Positions 6,559 through 9,196 of a DNA stretch of 9,196 bases are shown piece by piece. The stretch is from assembly GCA_023249795.1 (NCBI GenBank), contig JAHFBU010000045.1:1-9196 (forward strand), read 5' to 3'. The first letter of the stretch is position 1. Each line of letters starts with the position of its first letter. This DNA is from Syntrophaceae bacterium (GTDB lineage: Bacteria; Desulfobacterota; Syntrophia; Syntrophales; UBA5619). The position numbers and the translations under genes were made by a program. The notes under the pieces were generated by a model. The model searched no databases, was not told the DNA's origin, and saw only the letters and a list, made by a program, of their open reading frames with translations.

Positions 6559-6580
6559 GGCTTTTTGACTCGTCTGTCGG

Positions 6581-7837
6581 TTAGCGGTTTTCGCTGATTC
6601 GTTCCGCGTAAAGCGGAAATTGTCCGCAGAGCGAGCGGACCTCTTCCCGGACCTCGGCCAACCGTGTTTCGTTGTGAATATCCTTAAGCACGGTGGAAAA
6701 GAGACCGGCGATTTTTTTCATCTCCGGCTCTTTCATCCCGCGCGTGGTCAGGGCGGGCGTGCCGACGCGGATGCCGCTCGTCACCTGCGCGCTCGCTGTG
6801 TCGTAGGGAATGCGGTTCTTGTTGACGGTGATGCCCGTCAGGTCTAGGACCTCCTGCGCCTCTTTTCCCGTAACGCCGAGATGGGTCAGATCGACCAGCA
6901 TCAGATGGTTGTCCGTTCCGCCGGAGACGAGGCGGAAACCGTCCTCCATGAGCGTATCGGCAAGGGTCTTCGCGTTATTTACGATCTGGCGCTGATACTG
7001 TTTGAACTCTTCGGTCAGCGCCTCCTTCAGCGCCACGGCCTTGGCGGCGATGACGTGCATCAGGGGGCCGCCCTGCATCTCCGGGAAGATCTTGGAGTCG
7101 ATGGTCTTGGCAAACTCCTTTTTGCAGAGGACCAGCCCGCCGCGCGGCCCCCGCAGGGTTTTGTGGGTGGTCATCGAGACGAACTCGCAGCAGGGGACCG
7201 GCGATGGGTGAAGGTTGGCGGCCACGAGACCGCCGATGTGGGCGATGTCGGCCAGAACCATGGCCCCGACCCGGTCGGCGATGGCCCGGAACTTTTCAAA
7301 ATCGATCGTCCTTGGATAGGCGCTGGCACCGACAACGATGAGCTTGGGGCGGTGCTCCCTGGCGAGCGATTCGACCTGGTTGAAGTCGATGGTCTCCGTC
7401 TCCCGGTCCACGCCATAGAATACACTTTTGTAGATTTTCCCCGAGAAACTGACCGGGCTTCCGTGGGAGAGGTGTCCTCCGTGGGAAAGGTCCATGCCGA
7501 GGATCGTGTCTCCCGGCTTGAGCACGGCGAAATAGACGGCCATGTTGGCCTGGGATCCCGAATGGGGCTGAACGTTGGCGTGCTCCGCTCCGAAAAGTTG
7601 CTTGCTCCGGTCGATGGCCAGCTGCTCCGCCACATCGACAAACTCGCAGCCCCCGTAGTATCGCCGGCCCGGATAGCCCTCGGCGTATTTGTTCGTCATG
7701 ATGCTTCCCTGGGCCTCAAGGACGGCTTCGCTGACAAAGTTCTCAGAGGCGATCATCTCCAATTTACCAGATTGCCTCAATGTTTCCTGGCGGATCGCCT
7801 CAGCGATCTCCGGGTCGGCCTGCATTAGATAAGACAT
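6581..7837 (-). CDS. glyA: Serine hydroxymethyltransferase
   Basis: PLP enzyme that interconverts serine plus tetrahydrofolate with glycine plus 5,10-methylene-tetrahydrofolate, a main source of one-carbon units for thymidylate, purines and methionine. The 418-residue length is typical. Seen motifs are IASENF (29-34), KYAEGYPGRRYYGG (50-63), HSGSQAN (92-98), LSHGGHLSHG (117-126), and ADIAHIGGLV (196-205) with the PLP-contacting D197 and H200. The Schiff-base lysine is K226 in TTHKTLRGPRGG, and GIRVGTPALTTRG (355-367) is also present. The ATG at 7837 (MSYLMQ) has GGGAGGAG eight bases upstream. An open frame reaching back to 7939 overlaps rpiB and is not family-like. It follows rpiB by 20 bases. 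The methylene-tetrahydrofolate it makes is used with dUMP, the product of the next gene, by thymidylate synthase. Confidence 0.98.
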   Translation of the reverse strand: MSYLMQADPEIAEAIRQETLRQSGKLEMIASENFVSEAVLEAQGSIMTNKYAEGYPGRRYYGGCEFVDVAEQLAIDRSKQLFGAEHANVQPHSGSQANMAVYFAVLKPGDTILGMDLSHGGHLSHGSPVSFSGKIYKSVFYGVDRETETIDFNQVESLAREHRPKLIVVGASAYPRTIDFEKFRAIADRVGAMVLADIAHIGGLVAANLHPSPVPCCEFVSMTTHKTLRGPRGGLVLCKKEFAKTIDSKIFPEMQGGPLMHVIAAKAVALKEALTEEFKQYQRQIVNNAKTLADTLMEDGFRLVSGGTDNHLMLVDLTHLGVTGKEAQEVLDLTGITVNKNRIPYDTASAQVTSGIRVGTPALTTRGMKEPEMKKIAGLFSTVLKDIHNETRLAEVREEVRSLCGQFPLYAERISENR

Positions 7838-7845
7838 GAACCCAT

Positions 7846-7853
7846 CTCCTCCC
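7846..7853 (-). promoter_or_regulatory. Ribosome binding site of glyA
   Basis: GGGAGGAG lies eight bases before the ATG at 7837 in the rpiB-glyA spacer. It is one of the strongest Shine-Dalgarno matches in the window and selects this start over the upstream extension. Confidence 0.75.
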
Positions 7854-7857
7854 GCCC

Positions 7858-8310
7858 TTATTTCAATTTCAATTCGATCTCGCTGATCTTGTCGAGACGC
7901 CGCTGATGGCGACCTCCTTCGAAGGGGGTCGTAAGCCACACCCTTAGAATCCCGACGGCCGTCTCCATATCCGTCATTCTGCTTGCGAGGACCAGAATGT
8001 TGGCATCGTTGTGCATCCGGCTCAGGCGCGCCATCCCCTCGTCAAGGCAGAGGGCGGCGCGGACGCCGGGAAAGCGGTTTGCGACAATGGACATCCCCAC
8101 GCCGGAGCCGCAGATCAGGATTCCCCGCGGGAAAAGACCGGTGGAGACCGCTTCAGCCGCCTTTCCTCCGGTATCGGGGTAATCGACCGCCTGGTCGCTG
8201 TCTGTTCCAAAGTCGGTGACGACGAGCCCCATCTCCGTCAGGTAAGGCTTGAGCGCCTCCTTGAGCGAATAACCCGCATGGTCCGCGGCGATGACGATCT
8301 TTTCCGGCAT
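7858..8310 (-). CDS. rpiB: Ribose-5-phosphate isomerase B
   Basis: Interconverts ribose 5-phosphate and ribulose 5-phosphate in the non-oxidative pentose phosphate pathway. The 150-residue RpiB/LacAB-family protein shows ADHAGYSLK (9-17), DYPD (43-46), the active-site loop ICGSGVGMSIVANR (66-79) with C67 as the likely catalytic base, and H100 in the HNDAN motif. The phosphate-binding region FEGGRHQRRLDKI (130-142) follows. The ATG at 8310 was chosen over the in-frame ATG five codons upstream (8325) because GGGAGGA lies six bases before it. The upstream ATG would also lie within the last codons of fabF. The gap from the fabF stop is two bases. Its product ribulose 5-phosphate is the substrate of the RibB domain encoded downstream. 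A LacA/LacB-type sugar isomerase is unlikely given the active-site match and context. Confidence 0.95.
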   Translation of the reverse strand: MPEKIVIAADHAGYSLKEALKPYLTEMGLVVTDFGTDSDQAVDYPDTGGKAAEAVSTGLFPRGILICGSGVGMSIVANRFPGVRAALCLDEGMARLSRMHNDANILVLASRMTDMETAVGILRVWLTTPFEGGRHQRRLDKISEIELKLK

Positions 8311-8312
8311 CT

Positions 8313-9196
8313 CTATTCCTCCCATTTCCGGAAGATCAGGACGGCGTTTACCCCGCCGAACCCGAAGGTGTTGGACATGGCGGTCCGGATCTCCTTCTTT
8401 CTGGCCACATGGGGAACATAGTCCAGATCACACCCGGTATCCGGATGATCCAGGTTGATCGTCGGGGGGAGCACCCCCTCGCCGATGGCCTTCAGGCAGA
8501 GAATCGCCTCCAGGGCGCCGGCCGCCCCCAGCATGTGGCCGGTCATCGATTTGGTCGAGCTGACGGCGAGCCTCCAGGCGTGTTCCCCGAAGACCGATTT
8601 GATGGCCTCAGTCTCGTTGGTGTCGTTGATGAGAGTGGAGGTCCCGTGGGCGTTGATGTAGTCCAGCTCGTCCGCCGCCGTTCCCGCATCCCGCAGGGCG
8701 GCCTTCATGGCGCGGGCGGCGCCTTCGTGACCCGGCGGCGGTGCGGCCATGTGAAAGGCGTCGCTGGTCAGGCCGTAGCCGATGAGTTCGCCCTGGATCC
8801 GGGCGCCTCTTGCCCGCGCATGCGACAGGGCCTCAAGGACGATCACCCCGGACCCCTCGCCGATCACGAAACCATCCCGGTCTCGGTCGAAGGGACGGCT
8901 TGCCTTTTCGGGTTCATCGTTGCGCCAGGAGAGGGCATGCATCGCATTAAATCCGCCCACGCTCAACGGCGTGATCGCCGCCTCCACGCCTCCGGCGATC
9001 ATGATATCGGCATGATCTTCGGCAATGAGCCGCGCGGCGTCTCCGATAGCGCAGGTCCCCGATGCGCAGGCCGTGACGGCGCAGCTGATCGGGCCCTTTG
9101 CCCCGAAACGGATCGAAACATGGCCGGCGGCGAGGTTTGCCAGGGATGCCGGAATGGTGAAAGGAGACATCTTCCGGGGACCGCCCTGCAAGAGGG
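8313..9196 (-). CDS. fabF: 3-oxoacyl-[acyl-carrier-protein] synthase II, 5'-truncated by window edge
   Basis: Condenses malonyl-ACP with acyl-ACP during fatty acid elongation (type II system). The frame is open to the window edge, with 294 complete codons present. Counting against E. coli FabF, about 121 N-terminal residues lie outside. The thiolase-fold catalytic triad is complete: the Cys of TACASG (codon 9066-9068, equivalent to C163), the His of NAHGTST (equivalent to H303) and the His of MTGHMLGAAG (equivalent to H340). Other family motifs are GPRKMSPFTIP near the edge, FDRDRDGFVIGEGSG and the C-terminal SNTFGFGGVN. These favour FabF over FabB, which has a different C-terminal half. A TTG at 9191 can be read as a start but is only an internal codon. 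In related genomes acpP usually precedes fabF; that would be beyond the window. Confidence 0.96.
   Translation of the reverse strand, partial: LLQGGPRKMSPFTIPASLANLAAGHVSIRFGAKGPISCAVTACASGTCAIGDAARLIAEDHADIMIAGGVEAAITPLSVGGFNAMHALSWRNDEPEKASRPFDRDRDGFVIGEGSGVIVLEALSHARARGARIQGELIGYGLTSDAFHMAAPPPGHEGAARAMKAALRDAGTAADELDYINAHGTSTLINDTNETEAIKSVFGEHAWRLAVSSTKSMTGHMLGAAGALEAILCLKAIGEGVLPPTINLDHPDTGCDLDYVPHVARKKEIRTAMSNTFGFGGVNAVLIFRKWEE
8317..8323 (-). promoter_or_regulatory. Ribosome binding site of rpiB inside fabF 3' end
   Basis: GGGAGGA, six bases before the ATG at 8310, is embedded in the last codons of fabF. It settles the rpiB start and suggests translational coupling with fabF. Confidence 0.7.

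Noticed and set aside
6881..7828. 315-codon plus-strand open frame antisense to glyA
   Set aside because: Mirrors the codon pattern of glyA; no independent support.

Overview
This 9.2-kb window is a single block of housekeeping genes, all on the minus strand, with no RNA genes, mobile elements, CRISPR arrays or intergenic stretch longer than 94 bases. It is GC-rich. The order fabF-rpiB-glyA-dCMP deaminase-nrdR-riboflavin genes-nusB, followed by leuS, together with the protein sequences, suggests an anaerobic deltaproteobacterium (Desulfobacterota, perhaps a Syntrophus-like lineage). That placement is inference from remembered gene order, not from a search.

In the direction of transcription (high to low coordinates) the window opens inside fabF (3-oxoacyl-ACP synthase II, lacking about 121 N-terminal residues). 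Then come rpiB, glyA, a comEB-type dCMP deaminase, nrdR, ribE (riboflavin synthase), ribBA, ribH, nusB, a small protein resembling only the N-terminal domain of M17 leucine aminopeptidases, and leuS. leuS runs off the low-coordinate end with 702 codons present. Gaps are 2, 20, 22, -4, 3, 26, 34, 94, -47 and 3 bases, so nearly everything looks co-transcribed and much of it translationally coupled. No convincing internal promoter or terminator was found. The operon promoter must lie beyond position 9196.

The genes fit together metabolically. RpiB interconverts ribose 5-phosphate and ribulose 5-phosphate, and ribulose 5-phosphate is the substrate of the RibB half of RibBA. RibBA, RibH and RibE make riboflavin, but ribD (pyrimidine deaminase/reductase) is absent from the place between nrdR and ribE where related genomes often carry it. 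GlyA makes methylene-tetrahydrofolate and the dCMP deaminase makes dUMP, the two inputs of thymidylate synthase. NrdR represses ribonucleotide reductase genes. NusB and LeuRS serve transcription and translation.

No dramatic new system is evident. The items most worth a second look are the stand-alone M17 N-terminal domain (2112-2672), whose start is embedded in the 3' end of nusB, and the missing ribD. A Cys/His cluster next to the KMSKS loop of LeuRS is a lesser point.
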